In this document: positions 1 through 6,217 of the stretch, one piece after another
How the letters are laid out: every line of letters begins with the position of its first letter
How positions within the stretch are numbered: position 1 is the stretch's first letter
Assembly (NCBI GenBank): GCA_016297165.1
Contig: JAEDHF010000035.1
Coordinates: 1-12,825, forward strand
Direction: 5' to 3'
Source: Oscillospiraceae bacterium
Lineage (GTDB): Bacteria; Bacillota; Clostridia; Oscillospirales; Ruminococcaceae
DNA: 12,825 nt
The notes under the pieces: model-generated
The model's database searches: none
What the model saw: the letters and a program-made list of their open reading frames with translations, nothing else
Told to the model about the DNA's origin: nothing
Made by a program: the position numbers and the translations under genes

Positions 1-1
1 A

Positions 2-208
2 ACCAAGGGTACAAAGGCTCCCCAGGCGGCAGGTAAAATACATACCGACTTTGAAAAGGGCTTTATCCGTGCCGAGGTTGTTTCCTTTAAGGATCTTATG
101 GAAAACGGCGGTATGACGGGAGCTAAGGAAAAGGGCTTAGTCCGTCTCGAGGGTAAGGAATATGTAATGAACGACGGCGACGTTGTAGTGTTCAGGTTTA
201 ACGTATAA
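2..208 (+). CDS. ychF: YchF/OLA1-family ATPase, C-terminal fragment (5' end outside window)
   Basis: Partial gene: reading from base 2 gives 68 codons and a TAA stop. The translation matches the C-terminal TGS domain of YchF, with the recognisable stretches GTKAPQAAGKIHTDFEKGF, FIRAEV, GLVRLEGKEYVMNDGD and a terminal VVFRFNV. YchF is a conserved cytosolic Obg-related P-loop protein that prefers ATP, binds ribosomes and is linked to stress and redox responses. The nucleotide-binding G domain and coiled coil lie outside the window, so their integrity cannot be judged. The stop is separated by one base from the ATG of the NERD-domain gene, so the two are probably co-transcribed and perhaps translationally coupled. 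Confidence in family is high because this C-terminus is very conserved. Confidence 0.93.
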   Translation, partial: TKGTKAPQAAGKIHTDFEKGFIRAEVVSFKDLMENGGMTGAKEKGLVRLEGKEYVMNDGDVVVFRFNV

Positions 209-209
209 T

Positions 210-950
210 ATGAAAATTTATAAGAAGCGTAATCCTAACAGGCGTAAGGTGGGAGTGCTTTTCTTTCTGCAGATTGTTTTCGGAATGCTACCTGCGGTGC
301 TCCTGCTTTTCTTCGTCTTTAATATTGCCCCTAATTCCGATACTAACCAGGTTGGCGCATATATTTCCGCCGCTGCTATAGTGCTTTGCGCCTTCGCTTA
401 TATGATTCTGGGCAGGAAGTATAATATTCTTCTTTCGGGCTTAAAGGGCGAAAAATCCATGCTTAAAACAGTAAAGCATTTTAAGCATGAATATGACATT
501 TTTGTTAATGTGCCGATAAGATATAAGCGTAACCGCTCCGAGCTTGATTTACTTATGGTAGGAGAAAGGGGCATAATAATCGTCGAGGTTAAGAACCATT
601 CGGGAGTAATAAACGGCTCCGACAGCGACGATACCTGGTGCCAGTTCAAGCATTACCGTGACGGAAAAAATACCGAAACGGAGATTAAGAACCCCGTTAA
701 ACAGGTTTCGAGGCAGAGGGATATCCTTAAAAATATCCTCCGCTCCGAGGGAATTGACGTCTGGATTGACGGCGTAGTTTATTTCTCTAATCCCTTCACA
801 AAGCTTAAGCTCCAGCTTAATAACCCTAACAGCAACGTCTGCCTCGGTGAAAAGGAATTAAGACAGTATATCGGCGATTATCGGGGTCCGAAGAAGCTTA
901 AAAAGACGGAAATTGAAAGAATAAGAGAAATTTTAGTTTCTTTGATGTAA
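210..950 (+). CDS. Membrane-anchored NERD-domain protein (nuclease-related domain)
   Basis: 246 residues. A basic N-terminus is followed by two predicted membrane segments (about residues 13-40 and 49-68) and then a cytoplasmic NERD domain (about 75-215). Visible NERD hallmarks are GLKGE near 78-81, ELDLLMV at 111-117, IIIVEVKNHSG at 122-132 and NPVKQVSRQ at 161-169. The acidic ELD and EVK residues match the pattern expected of a PD-(D/E)XK-like metal site. NERD proteins are predicted nucleic-acid-processing enzymes, but few have been studied and the substrate is unknown. The ATG lies one base after the ychF stop, with no separate promoter, so expression probably depends on ychF transcription. 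No clear intrinsic terminator follows the stop. The family call is firm; the biological role is not known. Confidence 0.85.
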   Translation: MKIYKKRNPNRRKVGVLFFLQIVFGMLPAVLLLFFVFNIAPNSDTNQVGAYISAAAIVLCAFAYMILGRKYNILLSGLKGEKSMLKTVKHFKHEYDIFVNVPIRYKRNRSELDLLMVGERGIIIVEVKNHSGVINGSDSDDTWCQFKHYRDGKNTETEIKNPVKQVSRQRDILKNILRSEGIDVWIDGVVYFSNPFTKLKLQLNNPNSNVCLGEKELRQYIGDYRGPKKLKKTEIERIREILVSLM

Positions 951-1040
951 CCTTATTTGTCAATATCACTAAAAGCTTTTATGTTTATTTGATGTTTTTC
1001 ATAAAATTATCAATAAACCATAACATTTTTTCTATAATTG

Positions 1041-1069
1041 TTGACTTTTTGTGTAGAATAGGATATAAT
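1041..1069 (+). promoter_or_regulatory. Consensus sigma-A-type promoter of the candidate small RNA
   Basis: TTGACT at 1041-1046 and a perfect TATAAT at 1064-1069 are separated by exactly 17 bases, with A/T-rich sequence upstream. The predicted start is near 1076, at the foot of a stable hairpin. A terminator lies about 110-140 bases downstream and proB has its own promoter after it, so this promoter most simply drives a short separate RNA. The 90 bases before it (951-1040) are A/T-rich and show no gene or clear signal. Confidence 0.8.
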
Positions 1070-1173
1070 ACGAATTGTAAGGGGGAAACCTCTTACAAGC
1101 ATAACTAAAATGAAATAAATGACCGCCATTTATTTTTAGTTTTTTAGTTGTCTCCTTTCTTTTGTTCTACACA
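1050..1173. repeat. 9-bp inverted repeat flanking the small-RNA body
   Basis: TGTGTAGAA at 1050-1058, in the promoter spacer, is the exact reverse complement of TTCTACACA at 1165-1173. The left copy is upstream of the predicted RNA start, so the pair cannot form one hairpin in that RNA. It may be a DNA-level binding palindrome, ends of a small repeat unit, or chance in A/T-rich sequence. Confidence 0.4.
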
Positions 1174-1216
1174 TTATACTTTTATTTGGAGAACCTTTAC
1201 GGTTCTCTCTTTTTTT
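1076..1216 (+). ncRNA. Candidate structured small RNA, about 140 nt, unassigned family
   Basis: Seen directly: a near-consensus promoter ends at 1069 and an intrinsic terminator sits at 1189-1216, with no credible ORF between them. Three structures are visible. Hairpin 1 (1075-1098) has 10 pairs, one of them G-U, closed by a GAAA tetraloop at the extreme 5' end. Hairpin 2 has AAATAAATG (1113-1121) pairing perfectly with CATTTATTT (1127-1135) around an ACCGC loop; AACTAA (1103-1108) can extend it with TTAGTT (1136-1141), or AACTAAAA with TTTTAGTT (1142-1149). Hairpin 3 is the terminator. Between hairpins 2 and 3 lies an unstructured C/U-rich stretch including TCTCCTTTCT (1151-1160). Inference: an independent trans-acting RNA, or an antisense RNA to a minus-strand transcript. 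It does not look like a T-box, 6S RNA, SRP RNA or tmRNA to me. Ends are estimates. Confidence 0.55.
1189..1216 (+). terminator. Intrinsic terminator of the candidate small RNA
   Basis: GAGAACC (1189-1195), a TTTAC loop, then GGTTCTC (1201-1207) form a perfect 7-bp stem, followed within three bases by seven T residues (1210-1216). This is a textbook rho-independent terminator on the + strand. It isolates proB from upstream transcription unless it is regulated. Confidence 0.85.
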
Positions 1217-1245
1217 GTCTTTTTAAGGATTTTTTGCCTTTACTA

Positions 1246-1274
1246 TTGCTTTTTTTACTTATTTTTGATATAAT
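1246..1274 (+). promoter_or_regulatory. Promoter of the proB operon
   Basis: TTGCTT (1246-1251), 17 bases, then TATAAT (1269-1274), lying after the terminator and about 30 bases before the proB ATG. The predicted start near 1281 leaves a leader of about 26 bases, too short for a riboswitch or T-box. The ribosome binding site AAAGAGG is at 1294-1300. Confidence 0.72.
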
Positions 1275-1306
1275 CATATATATTATACTTATTAAAGAGG
1301 CGTAAA

Positions 1307-2092
1307 ATGGGAAAGCTTGAAAACAAAAAAAGAATAGTAATTAAGGTAGGAACCTCTACTCTTTGCTACAAAACCGGAAACCTTAATATAAGAAGGGTTA
1401 GACGTCTTGTCGAGGTAATGTCCGACCTTAAGAACCAGGGTAAGGATATTATCTTCGTTACCTCCGGTGCAGTAGGTATCGGCGTCGGCAAGGCAGGCTT
1501 TACACAGCGGCCAAAGGATATGCCGACAAAGCAGGCTTGCGCCGCTATCGGTCAGTGTGAGCTTATGAATATATACGACAGGGAATTCGGCAGATACAAT
1601 CATACGGTAGCGCAGATTCTCGTTACCCGTGATGTAATTAGCAACAAAATCCGTCACGAGAACGCCTTTAACACCCTGCACAGACTGCTTGAAATGGGAG
1701 TTATCCCCGTAATTAACGCTAACGATACCGTTTCAATAGAACAGCTTGACTTCGACGAGAATGATACCCTCTCCGCAGTAACCGCACAGCTCTGTGAGGC
1801 TGACCTTCTCGTTATTCTTACCGATGTTGACGGACTTTACGATAAGAATCCTTCTCTCCCCGACGCAAAGCATATCCCCTTAGTACATAAGCTTACCGAC
1901 GAGATGATAGCCGCCGCAGGCGAAAAGGGCAGCGAGCTTGCCAGCGGCGGAATGCTTACGAAGCTTGAAGCCGCAAAGATAGCAGGGGAATCGAATATTC
2001 CAACAGTTATTATAAATGGCGACTGCCCCGAAAACCTTTACGGTATTTTTGACGAAAGCGCAAAATTCACGCTCTTTGAGCTTGAAAACTAA
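1307..2092 (+). CDS. proB: Glutamate 5-kinase (gamma-glutamyl kinase), short form without PUA domain
   Basis: Phosphorylates L-glutamate with ATP to gamma-glutamyl phosphate, the first step of proline synthesis, in the cytosol. The 261-residue protein is a single amino-acid-kinase fold: KVGTST at 13-18 (phosphate-binding lysine), VTSGAVGIG at 51-59, VINANDTV at 135-142, the acidic DFDEND at 148-153, TDVDGLYD at 172-179 and ASGGMLTK at 212-219. The C-terminal PUA domain of the E. coli type (367 residues) is absent; short forms of this kind are known in other bacteria. The ATG is chosen by AAAGAGG six bases upstream and by the conserved N-terminus. proA follows after 12 bases, confirming the pathway. 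Confidence 0.96.
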   Translation: MGKLENKKRIVIKVGTSTLCYKTGNLNIRRVRRLVEVMSDLKNQGKDIIFVTSGAVGIGVGKAGFTQRPKDMPTKQACAAIGQCELMNIYDREFGRYNHTVAQILVTRDVISNKIRHENAFNTLHRLLEMGVIPVINANDTVSIEQLDFDENDTLSAVTAQLCEADLLVILTDVDGLYDKNPSLPDAKHIPLVHKLTDEMIAAAGEKGSELASGGMLTKLEAAKIAGESNIPTVIINGDCPENLYGIFDESAKFTLFELEN

Positions 2093-2104
2093 GGGAGGAA
2101 AGAT

Positions 2105-3349
2105 ATGAGCTATATTGATGAACTCGGAACAGCCGCAAAGGCTGCCGAGGCTAAGATGACTTTAGTAGGAACAAAGGATAAAAACGCCGCATTAAAAGCA
2201 ATTTCAGAGGCTCTTCTTAATAACAAGGAGCTTATCATAAAGGAAAATAAGCGTGATATCGAAAACGCTAAGATTAACGGTATGACCGAGTCTCTTATCG
2301 ACCGCCTTACCCTTACCGAAGCGAGAATAGACGGTATGAGCGAGGGCGTTTTACAGGTTATGGCACTAAAGGACCCTATCGGAGAGATTATCGGCGGCGA
2401 GGAGCTTCCTAACGGTCTTTGTATCGAGCAGAAGAGGGTACCTCTCGGCGTAATCGGAATAATCTTTGAATCCCGTCCCAATGTAACCGTTGACGCCGCT
2501 GTTCTCTGTTTAAAGGCAGGAAACGTTTGTATCCTTCGTGGCGGAAGCGACGCTATTTATTCGAATAAGTGCCTTATTAAGCTTATGAGAGAGGCTGTTG
2601 CTTCGAAGGGACTGCCCGAGGACGCAATTCAGCTTGTTGTTGATACCTCCCGTCCTGTGGCGAACGAGCTTATGAAGGCGGATAAATACATTGACGTGCT
2701 TATTCCGAGAGGCGGCGGCGGTCTTATCCGTTCCGTTATGCAGAATTCCACAATTCCCGTTATCCAGACGGGGGAGGGAAACTGCCACGTTTACGTTGAC
2801 CGCTTCGCTGATATAGATATGGCGGTAAATATCGTAGATAACGCAAAGACCCAGCGTCCCAGCGTCTGCAACGCTATCGAAAATGTTCTTGTACATAAGG
2901 ATGTAGCGGAGCAGTTCTATACCGCACTTAACAAGAAGTGGAACGGTAAGGTGAAGATTTTTGGCGACGAAACCTGCGGAAAATTTATGGAGATGCAGGG
3001 TACTGCAACCGAAGAGGAGTACGCAAAGGAATTTCTCGACTACGCAATAGCCGTTAAGACGGTAAACAGTATTGACGAGGCAATAGCCCATATCAACAAA
3101 TACGGCACAAAGCACAGCGAATGCATCGTTACCATAAATCACGATAACGCCGTAAAGTTCCAGCGTTTAGTTGACGCGGCGGCAGTTTATGTAAATGCAA
3201 GCACACGCTTTACCGATGGCTTTGAGTTCGGCTTAGGCGCGGAAATCGGCATTTCTACCCAGAAGCTCCACGCAAGAGGTCCTATGGGTTTAAAGGCGCT
3301 TACCACTTATAAATATCTCATAAGCGGTAACGGTCAGATAAGAAATTAA
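2105..3349 (+). CDS. proA: Glutamate-5-semialdehyde dehydrogenase (gamma-glutamyl phosphate reductase)
   Basis: Reduces gamma-glutamyl phosphate with NADPH to glutamate-5-semialdehyde, which cyclises to pyrroline-5-carboxylate; second step of proline synthesis and physical partner of ProB. The 414 residues match the usual family length. Visible aldehyde-dehydrogenase-fold features: GVIGIIFESRPNVTVD at 115-130, LKAGNVCILRGGSDA at 136-150, PRGGGGLI at 201-208, QTGEGNCHVYVD at 221-232 and the catalytic cysteine C255 in RPSVCNA. The C-terminus carries the typical TDGFEFGLGAEIGIST and HARGPMGL stretches. The start is set by a strong GGGAGG at 2093-2098, directly after the proB stop. No sign of disruption. 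Confidence 0.97.
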   Translation: MSYIDELGTAAKAAEAKMTLVGTKDKNAALKAISEALLNNKELIIKENKRDIENAKINGMTESLIDRLTLTEARIDGMSEGVLQVMALKDPIGEIIGGEELPNGLCIEQKRVPLGVIGIIFESRPNVTVDAAVLCLKAGNVCILRGGSDAIYSNKCLIKLMREAVASKGLPEDAIQLVVDTSRPVANELMKADKYIDVLIPRGGGGLIRSVMQNSTIPVIQTGEGNCHVYVDRFADIDMAVNIVDNAKTQRPSVCNAIENVLVHKDVAEQFYTALNKKWNGKVKIFGDETCGKFMEMQGTATEEEYAKEFLDYAIAVKTVNSIDEAIAHINKYGTKHSECIVTINHDNAVKFQRLVDAAAVYVNASTRFTDGFEFGLGAEIGISTQKLHARGPMGLKALTTYKYLISGNGQIRN

Positions 3350-3359
3350 AGGAAGTACA

Positions 3360-4457
3360 ATGAGTAAAAAGAACAGAAATAAGAGCAATCGGGGTAACCA
3401 GGCGGCTACAAAACGAATGAATGCCCAGCTCGGTATTTCCGAGGAAAAGGTTAAGGTTTTCGGTTCCGATGTGGAGAAAACCGTAACTGTTTTTAAGGGT
3501 ATTCCCGAAGAAGTTACGGCTGTGAAGAAGGAACCCGTAATAACCGAAAGCATTAAAAAGTCTCCCGAAAAGGAAACTGAAATAAATGTGGAGCAGGAAG
3601 AAAAGCCTGCATATAATAATAAGGCTTCCGTTGAAGCTTCCTCCGAAGCCGAGGTAATAAAGGAATATACTCCCGTAAAAAAGCAGAAGCCTCACAGAGA
3701 AGAGAGTTTTTCCGAGAGCGTAAGCGAAGCCTTAGGCGAGGATTACGAGGCGCTTAGCGTGGAGACTGCGCCGGAAGAGGAAGCGGCTGTTGAACGTGAA
3801 CGTCCCAACCGCTTTTATCTCGTTTTCGCTATTTTCGTAATTATTATGTCGGTTATAGGAATCGTATCCTCCGTTATTTTCGTAAAGGACGGTATTTCGG
3901 ATATTGTAAATCAGACGGGACTTAAGAACGATATAGCGCTGTTTTTGTATCCTGTGGTTTCCGTTGACCCTCCCGAATGCGACGAGGTTAAGGATTTACC
4001 CTCTACAATTATTGTTGAATCCGCTATCTGGCGAATAATCCTTACCGGCGATAATACCAACTATGAAAAGCAGTACAATACATATATGTATGTTCCTGCC
4101 GTTGACGTTGAATATTCAATAAGGGCTATTTACGGCAGCTCTGCGGTTATCCAGCATCAGACCGTAGGCGGCGCAGATGCGAGCTTTATCTATAACTCTG
4201 AAACAAATTCCTATCTCGTTCCGATAAATCCCCGTTATTCCGCCTATTCTCCCCGAATTACCGAGATTTCCTCCGTTGGCGAGCTTTATACGGTTAAGGT
4301 GGATTATATCCCTCCTTCTGCATTAGCTGTCGATGGTATCGAATTCGAGAATCCTCCCACAAAGACAATGGTTTATACCCTCTCTATGAGCAAAAACTCC
4401 ATGACTATCCATTCAATAAAGAATGCTACAAAGCTGGAGGATACCTATGAGTATTAA
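3360..4457 (+). CDS. Unrecognised single-pass membrane protein with long charged N-terminal tail
   Basis: 365 residues; I do not recognise the family. Residues 1-20 are strongly basic (MSKKNRNKSNRGN start). Residues 25-150 are rich in Glu, Lys, Ser and Pro and look disordered. One hydrophobic segment spans about 152-175 (FYLVFAIFVIIMSVIGIVSS). The remaining ~190 residues are probably extracytoplasmic, with beta-like Tyr/Val/Ser patterns (YVPAVDVEYSIRAIYG, YLVPINPRYSAYSPRITEI). With no signal peptide, the tail would face the cytosol and the C-terminal domain the outside. It begins 10 bases after proA, behind AAAGGAAG at 3348-3355, and its 3' end overlaps the next gene by 11 bp, so it belongs to the operon. 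A link to proline synthesis is not evident; a cell-envelope role is a guess from topology only. Confidence 0.8.
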   Translation: MSKKNRNKSNRGNQAATKRMNAQLGISEEKVKVFGSDVEKTVTVFKGIPEEVTAVKKEPVITESIKKSPEKETEINVEQEEKPAYNNKASVEASSEAEVIKEYTPVKKQKPHREESFSESVSEALGEDYEALSVETAPEEEAAVERERPNRFYLVFAIFVIIMSVIGIVSSVIFVKDGISDIVNQTGLKNDIALFLYPVVSVDPPECDEVKDLPSTIIVESAIWRIILTGDNTNYEKQYNTYMYVPAVDVEYSIRAIYGSSAVIQHQTVGGADASFIYNSETNSYLVPINPRYSAYSPRITEISSVGELYTVKVDYIPPSALAVDGIEFENPPTKTMVYTLSMSKNSMTIHSIKNATKLEDTYEY

Positions 4458-5106
4458 GGCAGTAATTTTCGACCTTGACGGAACTATTCTTGATACGGAG
4501 AAGCTGCTGGTAAAATACTGGTGTGAGGCGGCGAACAGTCTCGGCTTCCCTATGGAACGCCGCCATGCCTTAGAAATAAGGAGCCTTACCCATAGGCTGA
4601 CAGAACCTCTTTTTAAGGAATGGTTCGGCGAAGACTGTGACTACCTTACGATAAGAGCATTAAGAATGAAGCTTATGCAGGAGCATATCGACAAATACGG
4701 ACTTGACGTTAAGGCGGGAGCGAGAGAGCTTTTAGATTGGCTGGGCGAAAAGGGATATAAAAGGGCAGTAGCCACCGCTACCGATATCGAAAGGGCAGGA
4801 AAGCTTCTTAAAACCGCAGGGCTTTATGACTGCTTTGACAATATTATAAGCGCCTCAATGGTTGAATGGGGTAAGCCGAAGCCCGATGTGTACATCTATG
4901 CGGCGGAGCAGTTAGGCTTATCAACCTCGGAATTTATAGCTGTTGAGGATTCGCCTAACGGAATTATATCCGCCAGCGACGCAGGCTGTAAAACCATAAT
5001 GGTTCCCGATTTAACGGAACCTGAGGAGGAGCTTAAGCCCCGTCTTTTTGCCTGCTGTAAAAGCTTAACGGATATAATAGGTATTCTTGAAAAGGAAAAC
5101 CGTTGA
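4447..5106 (+). CDS. HAD-superfamily hydrolase, beta-phosphoglucomutase-like subfamily
   Basis: 219 residues with the full HAD signature: motif I IFDLDGTILDTE with nucleophile D9 and acid D11, motif II ATAT (about 109-112), motif III lysine K143 in GKPKPD, and motif IV VEDSPNG with acidic E167/D168. An alpha-helical C1 cap lies between about 16 and 85. This subfamily includes phosphosugar mutases and small-molecule phosphatases; the DLDGT/EDSPNG pattern cannot tell the substrate. An upstream in-frame ATG at 4423 exists, but ATG 4447 is preferred because GGAGG sits at 4436-4440, six bases before it, and gives the standard MSIKAVIFDLDGT beginning. The gene overlaps the preceding stop by 11 bp, implying translational coupling. 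A P-loop kinase follows after 31 bases. Confidence 0.9.
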   Translation: MSIKAVIFDLDGTILDTEKLLVKYWCEAANSLGFPMERRHALEIRSLTHRLTEPLFKEWFGEDCDYLTIRALRMKLMQEHIDKYGLDVKAGARELLDWLGEKGYKRAVATATDIERAGKLLKTAGLYDCFDNIISASMVEWGKPKPDVYIYAAEQLGLSTSEFIAVEDSPNGIISASDAGCKTIMVPDLTEPEEELKPRLFACCKSLTDIIGILEKENR

Positions 5107-5137
5107 TTCCCCGAATAAATAATGCGAGGTGTGGTAA

Positions 5138-6073
5138 ATGAAAATACTTAAGCTTGATGAACTGAACAGAAATACAGCCGAAGCGCCCGAGAGCTTCATC
5201 GAAGCCGCAGAAGCTCAGTACCGGGAGGGTATCGAGGAGGTAGCGAAAAAGCTTGTCACAAGCGATAATGCCCACCCTATAATACTTATTTCGGGTCCTT
5301 CCGGCTCGGGAAAGACTACTACTGCCTTAAGACTTGCTACGATGCTTGAAAATATGGGCAGGATCGTTCACCCCATTTCCATGGATAACTATTTCCGCCC
5401 CATAACCGACCCCGAGAACGAGGTTGACGAGGATGGAAGGGTTGACCTTGAAAGTCCGAAAAGACTTGATATGAACCTTCTTAACGACCACCTTGAAAAG
5501 CTCTGGAAATGTGAGGAAATACAGATTCCTACCTTCGATTTTTCTACCCAGTCCCGACTTCCTGGAAAGAATCTTAAGCGTAACCCCGGAGAGTTTATTA
5601 TTCTTGAGGGAATACATGCCCTTAACCCCGAAATTACGGGTAATATCGGCGACCATGCCACAACGGTATATGTCAGCGTAAGAACACGTATTGAAAACAG
5701 CGAAGGGAAGCTTCTTCATCCGTCAAAAATCCGCCTTATGAGAAGAATTGTCCGTGATAAGCTTTTCAGGGGCAGGGATATAACAGGAACCCTCGATTTC
5801 TTCAAGTGGGTAGAACGGGGCGAGGAGCGCTTTATAATGCCCTATAAGCATAAGGCAGCTTTTGATATCGATACCTTTATTTCCTATGAGGCGGCGGTAT
5901 ATAAGCCCTTTGTCTATGACGAGCTTATAAGAATAAGGGACAGCTACGCCGACTATGAGAGCTACTGCGATATGGAGGAGTTCTTAAGGGATATTGATGG
6001 ACTTGACCGTGAGTATGTTCCTCTTAATTCATTGGTAAGGGAGTTTGTCGGAGGCAGTAAATACGCTTATTGA
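5138..6073 (+). CDS. Uridine-kinase-like P-loop kinase, stand-alone form
   Basis: 311 residues. After a ~45-residue helical N-terminal part comes a phosphoribulokinase/uridine-kinase-type domain: Walker A GPSGSGKTT at 53-61, the substrate-side HPISMDNYFRP at 78-88, DLESPKRLDMNLLNDHL, the Walker-B-like FIILEGIHALNP near 151-162, and the lid-region RLMRRIVRDKLFRGRD near 196-211. Clostridial homologues known to me often carry this kinase behind TGS and threonyl-tRNA-synthetase-editing-like domains in a ~550-residue protein; here only the kinase part exists. The expected activity is phosphorylation of a nucleoside such as uridine with NTP, but the substrate is not shown. The start is supported by GAGGTG at 5126-5131. 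Last gene of the proB operon; a new promoter lies in the 144-base gap that follows. Confidence 0.88.
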   Translation: MKILKLDELNRNTAEAPESFIEAAEAQYREGIEEVAKKLVTSDNAHPIILISGPSGSGKTTTALRLATMLENMGRIVHPISMDNYFRPITDPENEVDEDGRVDLESPKRLDMNLLNDHLEKLWKCEEIQIPTFDFSTQSRLPGKNLKRNPGEFIILEGIHALNPEITGNIGDHATTVYVSVRTRIENSEGKLLHPSKIRLMRRIVRDKLFRGRDITGTLDFFKWVERGEERFIMPYKHKAAFDIDTFISYEAAVYKPFVYDELIRIRDSYADYESYCDMEEFLRDIDGLDREYVPLNSLVREFVGGSKYAY

Positions 6074-6146
6074 TATATTTCTTCTTGTGAAAATATACAA
6101 AAATAATGTAAAATATAGTTGTATTTGTTAAATTTGACTTAAAGTG

Positions 6147-6175
6147 TTGATTTTTTCTTCGGGATGTTGTATAAT
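6147..6175 (+). promoter_or_regulatory. Promoter of cheV
   Basis: TTGATT (6147-6152), 17 bases, TATAAT (6170-6175), about 40 bases before the cheV ATG. This is a housekeeping sigma-A type; I found no sigma-28 (flagellar) pattern. The ribosome binding site is AAGGAAGG at 6202-6209. The preceding kinase gene has only a weak A/T hairpin after it, not a clear terminator. Confidence 0.72.
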
Positions 6176-6217
6176 TATGAAAAGCTATAGTATTAAGATA
6201 TAAGGAAGGTTATTTTT

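Noticed and set aside
1109..1141. Tiny ORFs in the candidate small RNA (ATGAAATAA, and a six-codon ORF right after it)
   Set aside because: Two and six codons, no suitably placed ribosome binding site, and they fall in the stem of hairpin 2.
1070..1306. T-box or proline-codon attenuator ahead of proBA
   Set aside because: No T-box-like conserved sequence, no specifier stem, no run of proline codons, and proB has a separate promoter after the terminator.
2510..3142. 210-codon minus-strand ORF inside proA
   Set aside because: Shadow frame of a strongly conserved proA; no ribosome binding site or family resemblance. Other antisense ORFs across proB, the kinase, glmS and the aminotransferase were rejected for the same reason.
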